Positions 48,061 to 60,213 are shown, counted from the stretch's first letter. The stretch: 64,000 nucleotides of DNA from Craterostigma plantagineum (GCA_027422505.1 JAPQWV010000002.1:26142501-26206500), one strand, 5' to 3'. Numbers and translations are program-made. Notes: a model not told the origin generated them from the sequence alone.

Positions 48061-49825
48061 GACACGGTCCTTGAAACATGGAAACAAATATCCTCATGCG
48101 ATGGGGAAAATATGTTTTCTAATGGACGATCGAGCATAAAATGGGGAAAAGGCGATGAATGAGAGGAACAAGAGCGGATCGAGATGCTCTTATACAGACC
48201 CACTTCTCAACAGCAAAAGGGAGATCAACACCATCGAGCTTTGAAGCAACGAGCTCTCAGCTCTTCTTCACGATCATCACCATCAGACCATCTCCCATCA
48301 TCGACTTCACCATCGTTGCATCACATACACCATCAGCTCTTCACAACAGCAAACAACCACCTCATCAAGCAGCCAGCTCAAGCAGCCACCATCCACACCA
48401 TCGAGCTGCTCTCAAAACCTCTCAATCATCTCTGCTCAACACATACCAAGCACCCACCTAGCATCAACTTCTCCACTCAACACCTCTATCCGATCAAATA
48501 CCCAACTCAAGGACACACCTTACCATCAAACATCCGCCTCTCCACCACCTCTCAAATACCCACGTTGAAGAAGGGAAGTACCTATACAAACACACTGCCG
48601 AGAAAAGAGTTGAAGCATACACCTCTCAAGGACCTATCTAAAACGCACGCAGCTCTCAAGAAACTCATCGAGCACTCCACGGCTTAGGAGAAATAGAGTT
48701 CACTGCTCCGGGGGTGCTGCTTGATTGAGGGACAACAGAAGGAGTTGAAACGGCAGCTGAAACGGTAGCCATCTTCGGTCGCTCGCCACCCGCTCGACAA
48801 AATCACTCAACGACCTACGCACGTAGGGCAGCGGGCAACTGAAGCTCACGCAACGCCGACACACAGTGGAGGGAAGCGGTACGCACACGGGCTGAGAAGA
48901 GACGTGAGGGCAGAATCTATTTGCGACGGAACACATTGACGGAGCGCGACGTTATCAGAGCTAAAATCAGGGAAGAAATTATGTTTTCACCTTTGATATT
49001 CTCGTATTCTCTTGTTTCCGTCGTAAATATGAGTAGCTAATTTTTACATGTGCTTGGGATGAGATGAACGCTAGGTATTATTATTGAACGTAAAATACTC
49101 GTGAACACGTAATATTGGCTATTTATCATTTATGATTATGTTGTTCAAATTAATATGTCTATGTGTTGATTTGATTTCGTGGTAATATCGTTTTAGGGCG
49201 ACAGCTAGAAAAACGATTAGGCCTTTCATAAAATTATATGAGTTCGATTATAGGGCAACAGCAAATAATCGATCATCGCTTAGGTATAATTAATATTTAT
49301 TCTCACAACCGTTTAGGGCGACAGCAAATTCGGACGTGAGTAGGCATTACCGCGACTTAGTCATTATTTTTGTGATAAAGGTAGTTTACGTCCTCATTAG
49401 TGATACCTAGCGGGAATCACAATCCCGAGCACTCCCATTTTATATATAAAAAAAGTATTTTTTTTATATTTAAGTTGTGTTCAAGTGAGTTAGGATTTAT
49501 TTTATAAATCAAAATATATAAAAAAAATATTTATTTTAAGTTGTGTTTAAAGCTTGTGGTTTTATTAGGTTTTATTGTCGAATTTAATTCATAAATTAAA
49601 ATACGAAAAATATTTATTTAGGCTAAATATCAAATCGATAGGTTATTACTAGTACTTAATTTATTCCTCGTGTTCGATACTCGGATATTCGCTATAGCTA
49701 TATTACAAACGACAGGTACACTGCCTATCGCGCGTGGTACTAGTTATAACATATTCGTTTTAATTATTACTTGACGTACTTGCACGAACCTTTAATATAT
49801 TAATGTATACGCACGCGATCACATT
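48061..49825. other. Unassigned, possibly a decayed LTR in plus orientation
   Basis: No convincing gene. The Ser/His/Thr-rich frame at 48184-48687 comes from a CATCA-rich tract and has no domain. The phrase TTTAGGGCGACAGC recurs at 49192, 49251 (variant) and 49313. The end (CTCGTGTTCGATACTCGGAT at 49668, then ACGACAGGTACACTGCCTAT) resembles the 3' part of Athila/Tat-type LTRs. No internal region or partner LTR, so the call is tentative. Confidence 0.4.
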
Positions 49826-50444
49826 CCCTGCAAATATAAGAGTTTCCCTGCAAATATAAGAGTTTATTTTGATATTACGTCGTCAAATATAAGATTTGCG
49901 GGGTATGCTTCGAATCTAACTGAGAAAACACTTAAGGGTTCTGTTGTACTACTTCTCTGTTCAGCAATACCACTTCATGGGTCTACAAATGCTGTACCAT
50001 TTTCCTGTTCAACAGCTCATGGGTCTACAGTACCACTTTTTCTCTGTTCAACATTACCATTTCATGGGTCTACAATTGATGTACCACTCTATTACGTCGT
50101 CAAATATAAGATTTGCGGGGTATGCTTCGAATCTAACTGAGAAAACACTTAAGGGTTCTGTTGTACTACTTCTCTGTTAAGCAATACCACTTCATGGGTC
50201 TACAAATGATGTACCATTTTCCTGTTCAACAGTACCACTTCATGGGTTTACAGTACCACTTCTTCTCTGTTCAACATTACCATTTCATGGGTCTACAATT
50301 GATGTACCACTCTGTTCAACAGTGCCACTTCATGAATCCACAGTACCACTTCATGGGTCTACAGTACCACTTCATGGATCTACAGTACCACTTTCTTCAT
50401 GGTTGTTTTGTTCGTTTGAAGAAGCCGATGGCAATGATCCGTAA
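49826..50444. repeat. Tandem repeats: 20-bp, 218-bp and 21-bp periods
   Basis: CCCTGCAAATATAAGAGTTT is doubled at 49826-49865. A unit of about 218 bp starting ATTACGTCGTCAAATATAAG occurs at 49874 and 50092. Inside both, and in a longer run at 50280-50400, the words ACCACTTCATGGGTCTACAG repeat about every 21 bp. The YHFMGLQ-repeating frames are products of the repeat. Confidence 0.85.
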
Positions 50445-50456
50445 TGTTTTTTGTTT

Positions 50457-51204
50457 TTTTTTTGGTATGAAAAAACTTCATTACCACCAGGAAAATTCGG
50501 AGGTTACATCTCTACTCCTTTCACAGAAAACTACATGTGTGTATATCTCAAAACTAATTGATTAATGCCAGACCTAAAACATTAGTCACCCTAGCCGAAT
50601 CTAGCAGCCATCTCTCTGTCTGTATCCGAATGAAGCAAACCACTACAGCTATTAATCTTCCATTTAACTTCTTGCTTAATCATGTAAGCCGTCTCAGTAG
50701 CACTCACTGAATTAGAACCATGAACCCGCACATTTCTTTCCTTCCACAGGAAGTAAATCATAGCTGCGGAACATGTAATGATTATTTTATTCCACAATTT
50801 ACGGCCCCTAGCAATCTTCTGCGCCATTTGCACCACGCCTTGTACTCCGTTGGTATGACAAGGTCATTCACCCACACTGAGATAATTCCTACAACATCAC
50901 TACTATAGGAACACCGAAAGAAAATATGCTCAATGGTTTCGTCAGTGGCCGAGCATAGTCTACAGCCAGCTTCCAAAACAGGGATCCCCCACGCTTTCAG
51001 CCTATCAAAGGTGAGCAATTTCCTGTGCACCATCAACCATACTATGAGGCAATGTTTCGGCACATTATACATGTTCCAGATAATTGCCCTATATGGGAAT
51101 GTCCTCTCAGCCCCTACCAACCACTTATAGCCAGATTTCACCGTATATAGTCCTGTGGTAGAATGCATCCATTGGTCACCGTTGTAACCATCCGCATATA
51201 GTAC
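50457..51204 (-). mobile_element. 5'-truncated L1-type LINE
   Basis: Minus-strand remnant of the C-terminal part of LINE ORF2: the zf-RVT region reads FPYRAIIWNMYNVPKHCLIV, CRLCSATDETIEHIFFRC, then IYFLWKERNVRVHG, in two frames. A T-rich start at 50457 is the poly(A) tail. TGTTTTTTGTTT occurs at both borders (50445-50456 and 51205-51216) and fits a 12-bp target duplication. 748 bp; most of the element was never copied. Confidence 0.85.
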
Positions 51205-51405
51205 TGTTTTTTGTTTATAAAGGGCAAATACGTATTTTTATCATGGATTAGGTCCTTATTTCTAAATAAAACTTAAATTTAGGTACTTCTATCTCCATGA
51301 AACATAAATAGGACCTGAAATCAAAAGCAAAACTACTAAATGGGCATGACATGTAATTACCTCTTAAGTTTAGCCCCCAACACAATTTACTTAATTAATT
51401 TTGAC

Positions 51406-51720
51406 CATTAATTTTAGGGGGAATTTTTTGTCAGGCCCTAGTAAATTTTTGATTTTCTGTTCAGGCCCTAGCACAAAATGAATAAGTTTAAAGGGCCTAC
51501 TTTATGTAAAAATTCGAGTGAATAACCAAAAATAATGATTTGACGAAAATACCCTTACTAAAATGCTCTTTTTTATGTTACTCAGTTACAGTATATTGTT
51601 ACTTTAGGAAACGGACACGTTATTTTTCAACAATATTATGTTACTCAGTTACAGAATATTGTTACTTTACGAACAGACACGTTATTTTTCAATAATATTG
51701 TGTTACTCAGTTACAGAATA
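51406..51720. repeat. Dispersed repeat, copy B
   Basis: Same word order as 47280-47535: TTAATTTTAGGG, CAGGCCCTAG twice, GAAAATACCCTTA, CAGTATATTGTTACT. Then TTATGTTACTCAGTTACAG is repeated about three times. 51217-51405 has no recognisable feature. Confidence 0.5.
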
Positions 51721-51902
51721 TTTTTCTTACACTGAATCGAGCACAAAAAAAATTCGACTCCCCATCCAACCGATTTCGACATGTTATGTTGGATTCATTA
51801 TGATATTGACGACGCACGAGGTAGAATTTGCTTGTCTAATTAGGGTGCAAATTCGAGAATATAATGGTAAATCGAATCTAGATATCGACATAAATTGCAA
51901 GT

Positions 51903-52520
51903 AATCGGTATAAATTCGAGGTACCCATGAGAAATCGAGGTCTACTTTACATTATTGAGTCAATAACGCCGAGATTAATGCAGTTTTGATCTGTTTTTAG
52001 TATCGTTTCTGATTTTCGTTCTTTTCTCCCGATCCATTGGTTGTATACAGAATGTGTTATTTACGACAAACAAGGCGTTATTACCTTTCAGCGACGTGTT
52101 ACTTCTAAGTCAACACTTGTTATTACCGTAAGACATTTGTTATTGTTTGCTATTTTATAAGTATTTCTTTTTTACACGATTTAGGAAAAATAAAATATTT
52201 ATTTCTTGCAACTAATCGGTATAAATTCGAGATACCCATGAGAAATTGAGGTCTATTTTACCTTATTGAGTCAATAACGACGAGATTTATGCAGTTTTCA
52301 TCTGTTTTTTAGTGTCGTTTGTGATTTTCGTTCTTTTTCTCCAATCCATTGTATACATAATGTGTTATTTACGACAATTAAGACGTTATTACCTTTCAGC
52401 GACGTGTTACTTCTAAGTCCACATTTGTTATTAACCGTAAGACATTTGTTATTTTTTGCTATGTTAAGTATTTCTTTTTTTACACGATTTACGGAAATTA
52501 TAATATTTGTTTCTTGCAAG
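51903..52520 (+). repeat. 311-bp tandem repeat, copies 1 and 2
   Basis: AATCGGTATAAATTCGAG starts at 51903 and again at 52214. The two copies align throughout, including CCCATGAGAAAT, TTATTGAGTCAATAACG, TTTTCGTTCTTTT and GACGTGTTACTTCTAAGTC. A third copy continues at 63720, displaced by the 11.2-kb insertion. Confidence 0.88.
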
Positions 52521-53130
52521 TACAGTAAAACCTCTATAAATTAATACTCTATAAATTAATAACCTCTCTAAAATAATAAAATCTTCCGATCCCGAGCTGG
52601 GCCTTTGTTAAAAATCATCAAATTCAAGATAATAACATAATAACTGTTTTGAAAATTCCTTTGTAAATATTAGGTCCCATTAAAACTCTAATTAATAATT
52701 CATAAATAATACAATTATATATTATGGTAATTTGCTAAAATAAGAATCTATTTGTTACTAGATTTTCTTAAATTCTAATCTAATTGGATTTCATCCCCAA
52801 CTTTTTTTAATTACAGTCAATTGTTGATGTCGAGTTATCTAGTTGCAACCAAAAATTGTGAAGCGTTGTTATCGCTATTTTGTGTCGCTTAATATCCCCA
52901 CCCTTCTCAAGTTGGTAAAACGATGCTTCAATGATATCCAGAGAGCATTTGATATTGTACCTTGACTAATTTTGAAACGATATTTTTCATTAATTCACAC
53001 TTCTAAATTGTTTTGAGTACATAGAATATAATTAATGAAACATATTTTTTTTTTTTGGTAATAAGGACTTTCATTACCACGAGTTCGACATTACATCATA
53101 CATCCAAACACGCTAACTTCATCACCCACA

Positions 53131-54885
53131 CTAGCAACTCAGTGCTTGCCACATATCACACACCTTACGCGACAACTTATGTAATTCTAAGCTACTAAAC
53201 TGAACTTTGAATCCATTTTGGATCATCAAGTGAAGCTCCCTGGCCGAGTGCTCGGCTCGCCCGTGAATTCGCCCGTTACGCTCTTTCCAGATGGCATACA
53301 CCAGCCACGCAAAGGCCGCTAGCTGAATCTTTGCAAGCCGATTCTTCAAAAATCCCATTGAATGATCCTCCTACTCCATCCATCGAACTGCACAGGGAGG
53401 TCAAAATCTGTCCAACTGCGCGCTCTCACAATCACCTCAGTGCTAAAAGCACACTCAAAAAACAAATGATGTACAGTTTCAGCTCCCCCCCTGCATAACT
53501 CGCATCGCCCATCAGGTACCGCCATTCCCCACTTCTCCAACCGATCCCGCGTTAAGAGTCTTCCGTTCATAACAAGCCATAGGATAAAGGAATGCCTAGG
53601 CATATTCAAACGGTTCCACACAGCCTGAGCAGGTGCGAACCGAACAAGCCCTCCTTTAAGCCAGCTATATCCCGAGGAAATAGTATAGCGGCCATCCTCC
53701 TTAGCTTTCCACTTGCCCATCTCGTACCCATCGCGGAACATATCCCGGACTTTAAGTATCTGCAGCCATTGCCAGCTACACTCCCCGGAACGGTTATACG
53801 CCCAAAAGAGCTGCTCCTTCAAGTAGACACAGTGTAGCCATTTTATCCATAAACAGTCCTTCTTCCTCGAAATATCCCATACCATTTTCCCAATACAAGC
53901 AAGGTTCCACACTCCACAGTCCTTGATGCCAAGACCCCCCCATTTCTTCTCATGACACACAACCTCCCAAGCCACCAAAGCCTTAACTTTCCCACCAATA
54001 CCTCTGCCCCATAGAAAATCCCTACATACATGATTCACCCTGTGAATTATACTTCGGGGCAATAGGAAAATTGTGCTCCAATAGCAGTGTAGAGCCATAA
54101 GAATCGAATTAATCAAGCAACACCGCCCCGCATAAGACAAGTTCCTTGATGTCCAACAAGTAATTCTTTTGATAATTCTCTCAACCAAGAAGTCACAATC
54201 ACTCTTGGACCATTTTGTAGGTGAGATGGGAACACCCAGATACTTCAACGGAAAGCAACCCTCACCAAATCCTGTTAGAGCGAGCAGGTCATTCTTCACA
54301 GCAGAGGGAGTACCTGCTACGTACATGCTAGACTTCTCAGGATTAGCTCCCAGCCCCGATGTGTGTTGGAAATCCATCAAACACTGATGAATTACCTCAA
54401 TGGTCTTGGCATGAGCCTTACAAACAATCAACAAATCATCGGCAAAGCACATACTCACCATCCGCATTTGCTTACACATAGGGTGAAACTTGAATTCCCC
54501 TCTACTAGCCACCAGGAGCAAGCTCCTAGTGAGATACTCCATACAAAGGACAAACAAGAGAGGTGACATTGGGTCCCCCTGTCTCAGTCCTCTAGCCCCC
54601 CGGATATTGCCAACTAGCACCCCATTAATGGCCAACTTAAAGGATACAGAAGTGAGGCAAGCCTTTATCCACTCCACAAACTTCACAGGGAAATGTAACT
54701 TCTGTAACAGACACAATAGGAACTCCCATTCAACCGTATCATAAGCCTTCCGCAGGTCAATCTTCATCATACACCTTGGAGAAACACTCTTCCTTTTATA
54801 GAGTCTAAGCAGTTCCTGACAAATCATAATATTATGACCAATACTTCGGCCCGGGACAAAGGCCCCCTGATTCTCATGAACCAGC
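53131..54885 (-). pseudogene. LINE ORF2, C-terminal part: reverse transcriptase and zf-RVT
   Basis: Begins at the insertion point with HENQGAFVPGRSIGHNIM. RT motifs are KIDLRKAYDTVEW, GLRQGDPMSPLLFVLCMEYL, CFADDLLIV (catalytic DD) and LGVPISPTKW. Then comes the zf-RVT region (WNRLNMPRHSFILWL, CELCRGGAETVHHLFFECAF). One frameshift near 53345 precedes the final block (YAIWKERNGRIHG). The apparent Met start upstream of this frame lies in the LTR and is not the LINE's own. Confidence 0.92.
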
Positions 54886-55222
54886 TGTTGGTCCGAGATT
54901 TCACCAACAATACGACTTTTGGACGGATTAAACACGCCTAATGATCTAGATTTTTGGGTTAGGGCGTGGGGCTTGGTGGAAGAAAAAGAGGCTCTCTTGA
55001 TTCTAAAATGTTTCTTTGATTTTCACACACAAGCACACCTAACTATGTGTTAGGGTTTTCCTATTTATACCACAAGTTGGTATATAATAGGTGGGCTTCT
55101 TGTGAAGGCCCATTACATGAATAACTAAGAACTAACCCAACTAAGAGCTAGCCCAAAGTTTAATAAAGCTAACCAACAAAGATAATATAATGAAATTGAA
55201 CACTACAAAATATTTCCTAACA
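54886..55222 (-). mobile_element. 3' LTR of the LARD-like element
   Basis: Same 337 bp as the 5' LTR, with no difference found on reading both through. Confidence 0.94.
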
Positions 55223-55233
55223 ATCTCCCCCTT
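55223..55233 (-). promoter_or_regulatory. Polypurine tract of the LARD-like element
   Basis: AAGGGGGAGAT on the minus strand, directly before the 3' LTR. Confidence 0.85.
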
Positions 55234-57200
55234 AGTGTTCAATCTTCAGTTCAGCGCGGGATATCTTTGTTGGGCATATTGGAGATCTCGATTCCTAGCA
55301 AACTCCCCCTACATGGGATATCTCCTCTTCTTGCGGAGGCATTGATGGCTCGGCTAGGACTCACTTGTTAAGATTCTCCAATCTTCTTCTTCTTGGCGCC
55401 GGATTTGTCGTCTTCGAATGGAAGTTGTCTGGTTCAGCCTCGAAAATGACTCGTCTGGCTCCAGAAGAAGGTAGGCGTGGGGCGTAAAGAATGTGCCAAG
55501 GCTCCATTGAAATGTGACTTTCAAGAGCAGGGAGCCCGGTCTTCAGAGTGGTCAGCGCAGTAGTGGCGGAATGTGGTGGATGAGATGTGCCGTGGCTCCT
55601 TCGAGTGTTCCATTATGAACATAATAGCCTGACACATAAGAATGTGCGCGGAGGTAGTGGAAGCCTCCGGCGGGGCGTAGTTGGTGGAGGTGGTGGAGTA
55701 GGTGTTGTGAGAGGTGGCATAGGTGGTGTGAGTGGAGGTGGATGATGGTTGCTGCTGATGCTGCTGTACGATCTTCAACTCATTTCTTCTCCTTTGCTCC
55801 CCCTTGAGATGATCTCCGTCTTCGGGATCGTCACGTCGTCCGTGGGACGAGTCTGCCTCTGGCGTTGATGGTGGTGATGGTGATGTGGTGTGGTGTTGAG
55901 TGAGGCAATCAAGTGGGATTCTCAGGAGTAGCAGCAATTGATGTTCCTCCGGGTTCAGTTTTGAAACACTGGAGAGACGGAGCAGCATGTGGTGGCGTAG
56001 GCGTAGGCGTGGTGGAGTGGTGTCGGTGATGGGACCTTTTCCTTCATAGATCCTTGTTGAGCGCGGCATGGAATGTGTAAGTTCCTTGCTGATTGCTATG
56101 AGTCGGGGCTCCATCACGAACGGTGTAACTAACCAGACGGGGGTCACAAAGACGCTCCGTCGTCACAACATCGAAACATGTGTCCGATGTGCCGCCTGTT
56201 TGCACAGGACAAAAAGAACCGGAGAGCCACAAAGACTTTCCGTTCGCACGGACGATGAGACAAGCTCGTATCCGTGGCCCATCGACAGTTGTGCTGAGGG
56301 TGGCTGTCGTGGGTCTTCCGCTCTCGGTCACAAGGACGTCATCAAGCGTTCGGGCAAGTTCACAAAGAACCTGCGGTGCGTAAAGAGTGTTTGTGTCCTA
56401 GAAAGTTGAAAATTTCGGTGGGTGAGGACACTAGACTCTATGTGGGTGGAAGAGGTGCAGTGAGAGGCGGGGCACTGCATGTTCAACATCAACCGTCTCC
56501 AAGTGGGGCGGTGATGGCTAACGTGGTTCCTCTTGTGCGAATGAAACAGCTATCTGTGAAAGGATAGCTGAGTGGTTGGGAGGGGTTAATTGCGCGGTTG
56601 GACCAGATGCCGCGACTTCTACTCGGGAAACGAACGAGTCGTCTCCTGTACCTAAGGGCGAGGTCCGGGTTATGGTGAGATATGACAGAGGAGTGCGATC
56701 ATGTCGTCGTTGGTTCGCAACTCCTGCAAGCGACTTACTTCATCCTCCCGAGATCGTTGATTGGATCTTTGCGTGGAGAAGGATGTCGCGCGACCTAGAC
56801 CTAGACTAGAGAGGCTAGGGTAGGCTCGTTCCTGGGTTAGGATCAGGGGGGGTTTCACTGATCCATGGGAACTATGGTGACGTGGCGTGATCGCGTTGAA
56901 AGGCAACCACGAGTGATGTCGACGAGGGTGGCCCAAAACTGTTGATCAGACACTTCTGAGACTCGTCAGGTGGTGGTGGTGGTGAGGGCGTAAAGGGATC
57001 ACGGTGGCTTAGGACGTCTCCATGTAGCGCACCATGGTGGAATGGATGGCAGTGGGTGGACGGTGGAGTCTGGTACATGAGATCCACATCGCCTAAGCAT
57101 CGAGATTGGATGGCGCGCCCACTGATGGTTGGTTGAACTTTTGTCAACCCTTCTTTGTAGGTTCGGGTTCTGCACGGATTTGTACAGAAGTCATGATGAT
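55234..57200 (-). other. Non-coding or unrecognised interior of the LARD-like element
   Basis: GC content is higher than the surroundings. The longest minus-strand frame (56147-55521) is Ser/Thr/His-rich, comes from GGTGGTGG/CACCAC-type simple sequence, and shows no domain. Where copia integrase and RT should lie, none of their motifs appear. Confidence 0.6.
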
Positions 57201-57222
57201 TGCTCACTTCTCTGACATCCCT

Positions 57223-57458
57223 TCATGCACGTGGAGCAACCCGTGTAACGTGCATGATGGGGTTGGTTGCTCGCAGTGCATACCGGTCATGAATGTGGAG
57301 CAACCCATGTACCATTCATGCCGGGGGGTGGTTGCTCACGTCGTGTACCAGTCATGTATGTGGAGCAACCCGGGTACCATACATGCTGGGATAAAATTAG
57401 CTGCCCTCGTCGCATACCAGTCATGAGTGTGGAGCAGCTTTCTTAGTACCTACTCATG
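57223..57458. repeat. Four tandem hairpins of about 65-bp period with covarying stems
   Basis: Stems: CATGCACGT/ACGTGCATG (57224-57232 with 57248-57256), CATGAATG/CATTCATG (57288-57295 with 57313-57320), CATGTATG/CATACATG (57353-57360 with 57378-57385) and CATGAGT/ACTCATG (57422-57428 with 57452-57458). The first three loops share GGAGCAACCC. The spacers carry the loop complement GGTTGCTC. Confidence 0.85.
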
Positions 57459-57477
57459 CTGGGAATCTGCAAAAACT

Positions 57478-58703
57478 TTATTGGGACTTTGGTACCCATT
57501 TTTGGATGGGTCCTCCCTTGTTAGCAGAAAACAAGTTAAGCACATTTGGTTCAGCTATTGATCCTAAATCATCCTTTAAAGTCCTATCCAATTTGATTTG
57601 TGATTTAGGAATCCAAGTTTGGTGAACCTTAGAGGGAAATGACAATTCAGCGCAGGTGAATGTGTGCCTAGGTGTAGAAGACCTAAAGATTTTCTCCCTA
57701 GCCAGTCGCATAAGATGCTTTCTAGAATAAATCTGGACTGGGTATTTCAAGTAGGAATATGAGCTTATGGCGCTATATGCGTCATTGGATGATGAGTTGT
57801 ATTGCCTACAAGAGTTCACATCATTCACTCTATAATGATGAAGGGGTGTAGTTTGAGAAGTTCGCTTGCTTGAGCTTTGAACTTCTTCGCATGCTCTCCT
57901 TTTAATAGGAGTCGAAGAGGGGCAATCATTAAAATTTTGTTCAAGTTTTTCAAAAAGAAAGTCGATTTTCCTCTCTTTATTTTTTCTTTTAATTGTTCCT
58001 TTGAAAATTTAAGCGCTTTGCTTTTACTAAACATATCAGTATCAGTCAAAGGTGACTCAGAATTTGTAGAAAAAGCAGTTTTAATTTTTGGAACAAAGAT
58101 GCTTGACTTTCTTTTCTTTACCTGTTTCGAGGAAGATGTATCTTTTAAAAGATCATTGGAGACAGGTAAAGACGGGGAATTTTTAAGATTTGAAATCTCA
58201 TTTAAAAATATTTCCTTTTCAGACTCAAACGAATTTTCGAGATTAGAAATCTTCTCTAAAAGCTTTTTCTTTTCCGCGCCAAAACTTATTCTTTCGAATT
58301 CCAGAGTTTCTTGCAAATCTTTCAATTTACGAAGAGTCTCCGGGATATCACATGGAATAGGTTTTTCAGAATGTAAAGTATTTTCCCCGTTCGAATCTAA
58401 GTTTGAAGATGTATTGCGTTCCTCTAAGAGCATTTGATATTGCAAAGAGAGGCAATCTCGCTCACCTTTGCAAATATCTAAGCTTTTAGTTAGATCGCAG
58501 ACTCTCTTTTCACTCATTGCTACCTTAGATTCCAAGCTAGTCAAAATTGACTTGAAGGATACTAATGTTCCTTTAGCGGAAGCCAAAGCGTCATTAGCTA
58601 CAGCTAGCTCCGTCAATTTTGTCTCTAACAATGCGTAATTATTAGCATATTGTGCTTCTAATTTCGCGATTGTCCTTGCTTGAGCATCCATTTTTGTTTT
58701 CAA
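57478..58703 (-). CDS. Coiled-coil gag-like protein of the LARD-like element
   Basis: Two overlapping minus-strand frames (58703-57825 and 57828-57478), one base apart. The first starts MKTKMDAQARTIAKLEAQYA and is mainly heptad-rich coiled coil (ESKVAMSEKRVCDLTKSLDI, FERISFGAEKKKLLEKISNL), then a Lys-rich basic tail. The second contains HQTWIPKSQIKLDRTLKDDL and GGPIQKWVPKSQ, like the gag-pol linker WVPK motifs of SIRE-type copia elements. The overlap suggests either a frameshift or programmed slippage. Function is unknown. It may bind element RNA or particles supplied by a partner element. Confidence 0.6.
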
Positions 58704-59329
58704 AAATATTTTAAATAAAAAAGAAAAAATGGCTTTGGAAAATTTTTACTCCGAAAAGTTTGGTTCGTCGAGAAATATCGTGAAGTTTCGAAAAAACGTG
58801 AGTGTCGAAATTTTTGGTGGATACCGAAGAATTTTATAAAATGATTTCGAAAACTTCGTGAGTATTACCAAAACTTTTTCTATAATATGCCTAAACCGTC
58901 CTAGGTCGATCGTTGGGTACGGTGATCGTTGCCGCGTTTTGGATTTGCCTTCAAAAATTTTACAAAAACATCGTCTATACCGAAAATTTTGGCCCAGAAA
59001 AAAAATTTTTCGGAAAATTTTTAAAAGTGTAAAATAGACAAAGTCCAATAGGCTTAGAAAATTTTTCTCTATCCAATGATATAAATTTTCCGTAGGCTTA
59101 TTGAATCCGAGGGGGGGCCAGAATTTTTTTTGGTGGTCAAAAACGTTTAAGTGTATTTTTAAAGAGTGATTTTTGCAAGATTTGAAGCTATAAGGTGTGT
59201 TTGGATCAAGTTTAAAGGTTGGGTGCAAATTTCTCGGGGGGTGCGAAAAATGGTGTGTGAAATGTGCGAAAAATGTTGTCCCGAGAAATTTCGTTGTGAG
59301 AGTGAGTTGCGAAAATAAGGAAATTTTGC

Positions 59330-59930
59330 ATTCAGAGGAAATTTCGCATGTACAGTAAAAGTTTCGCATATCAAGAAGATTGCGCATTCAAAGTAAAATT
59401 TCGCATGTATAAAAATTTTCGCAAGTTATAGCACATCGACACGTCGTGAGAAATTTTCGCAGATTGAGTAATATTTCGCAAGTATGGAAAATTTTCGCAA
59501 GTGAGAAATCTCGCAAGTTGTCCAAATTTTCGCATGTATTCCAAAAATTTCGCAGAGAAAATTTGTTCTAAAAACGGTATTAAATTTTCGCAGTTAGAGA
59601 GAGTTTTCAAGCTGGAAAAAATTTCGCAAGTTTGAATTTTCTCAAGTGATATGGAAGTGAAGTGATGATGCGAAGTAGTGAAGATGCGAAAAAGTGAAGT
59701 TGAAATTTTTTGGATCACTGTAGATGCGAAATAGTGAAGATGCGAAAATATGTATGATGAAGTGAAGTGTATGAAAATTTCGCGGGCTTCACATGCTGTA
59801 GCAGCGAAATTTCTCGGAAAAATTTCTCGGCCTGCGAAATTTCTCGGCCTGTAGATGCGAAAATTTCTCGGGCAGCGAAAGTTTCTCGGCCTGCGAAATT
59901 TCTCGGCTAAGAATTTCTCGGGTAAGAAAA
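59330..59930. repeat. TTTCGCA / TGCGAAA motif array in the LARD leader
   Basis: About 16 (A)TTTCGCA motifs (59340-59630), mostly every 15-30 bp, then about ten TGCGAAA motifs (59660-59920), several as GCGAAATTTCTCGG. It lies between the primer-binding site and the gag-like frame. The small frames here are not convincing genes. 58740-59330 is similar AT-rich leader sequence. Confidence 0.8.
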
Positions 59931-60199
59931 TTTCTCGGCCAAGAACACATGTTACTGTTCCATAGCTGCGCGACTTTTACCAGAAAAATGGCTCGTTTTC
60001 GCTCAAATCTCACTCAAAATCGACGAAACTTGTTCCAAAACTTCAGAAAAACATTCCTAAACACATAATCAACCTTTGGGATGTCTAAAAACAACAAATC
60101 GAGGTCGAAATCGCCCAAAAACAGAAAGTGACGAAAATGGTTTTTCAAGCAATTTTTCACTCAAATCTTGCTCAAAACTCGCAAATCCGGTCGCGTTGG

Positions 60200-60211
60200 G
60201 CTCTGATACCA
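60200..60211 (-). promoter_or_regulatory. Primer-binding site of the LARD-like element
   Basis: TGGTATCAGAGC on the minus strand, two bases inside the 5' LTR; complementary to initiator tRNA-Met. Confidence 0.9.
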
Positions 60212-60213
60212 CT

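Noticed and set aside
48184..48687. Plus-strand 167-codon Ser/His/Thr-rich frame
   Set aside because: CATCA-rich low-complexity tract, no domain, no introns or neighbours to support a gene.
54886..54935. Met start of the long LINE RT frame (MFNPSKSRIVGEIS)
   Set aside because: These codons lie in the LTR of the inserted element; the LINE frame begins only after the insertion site.
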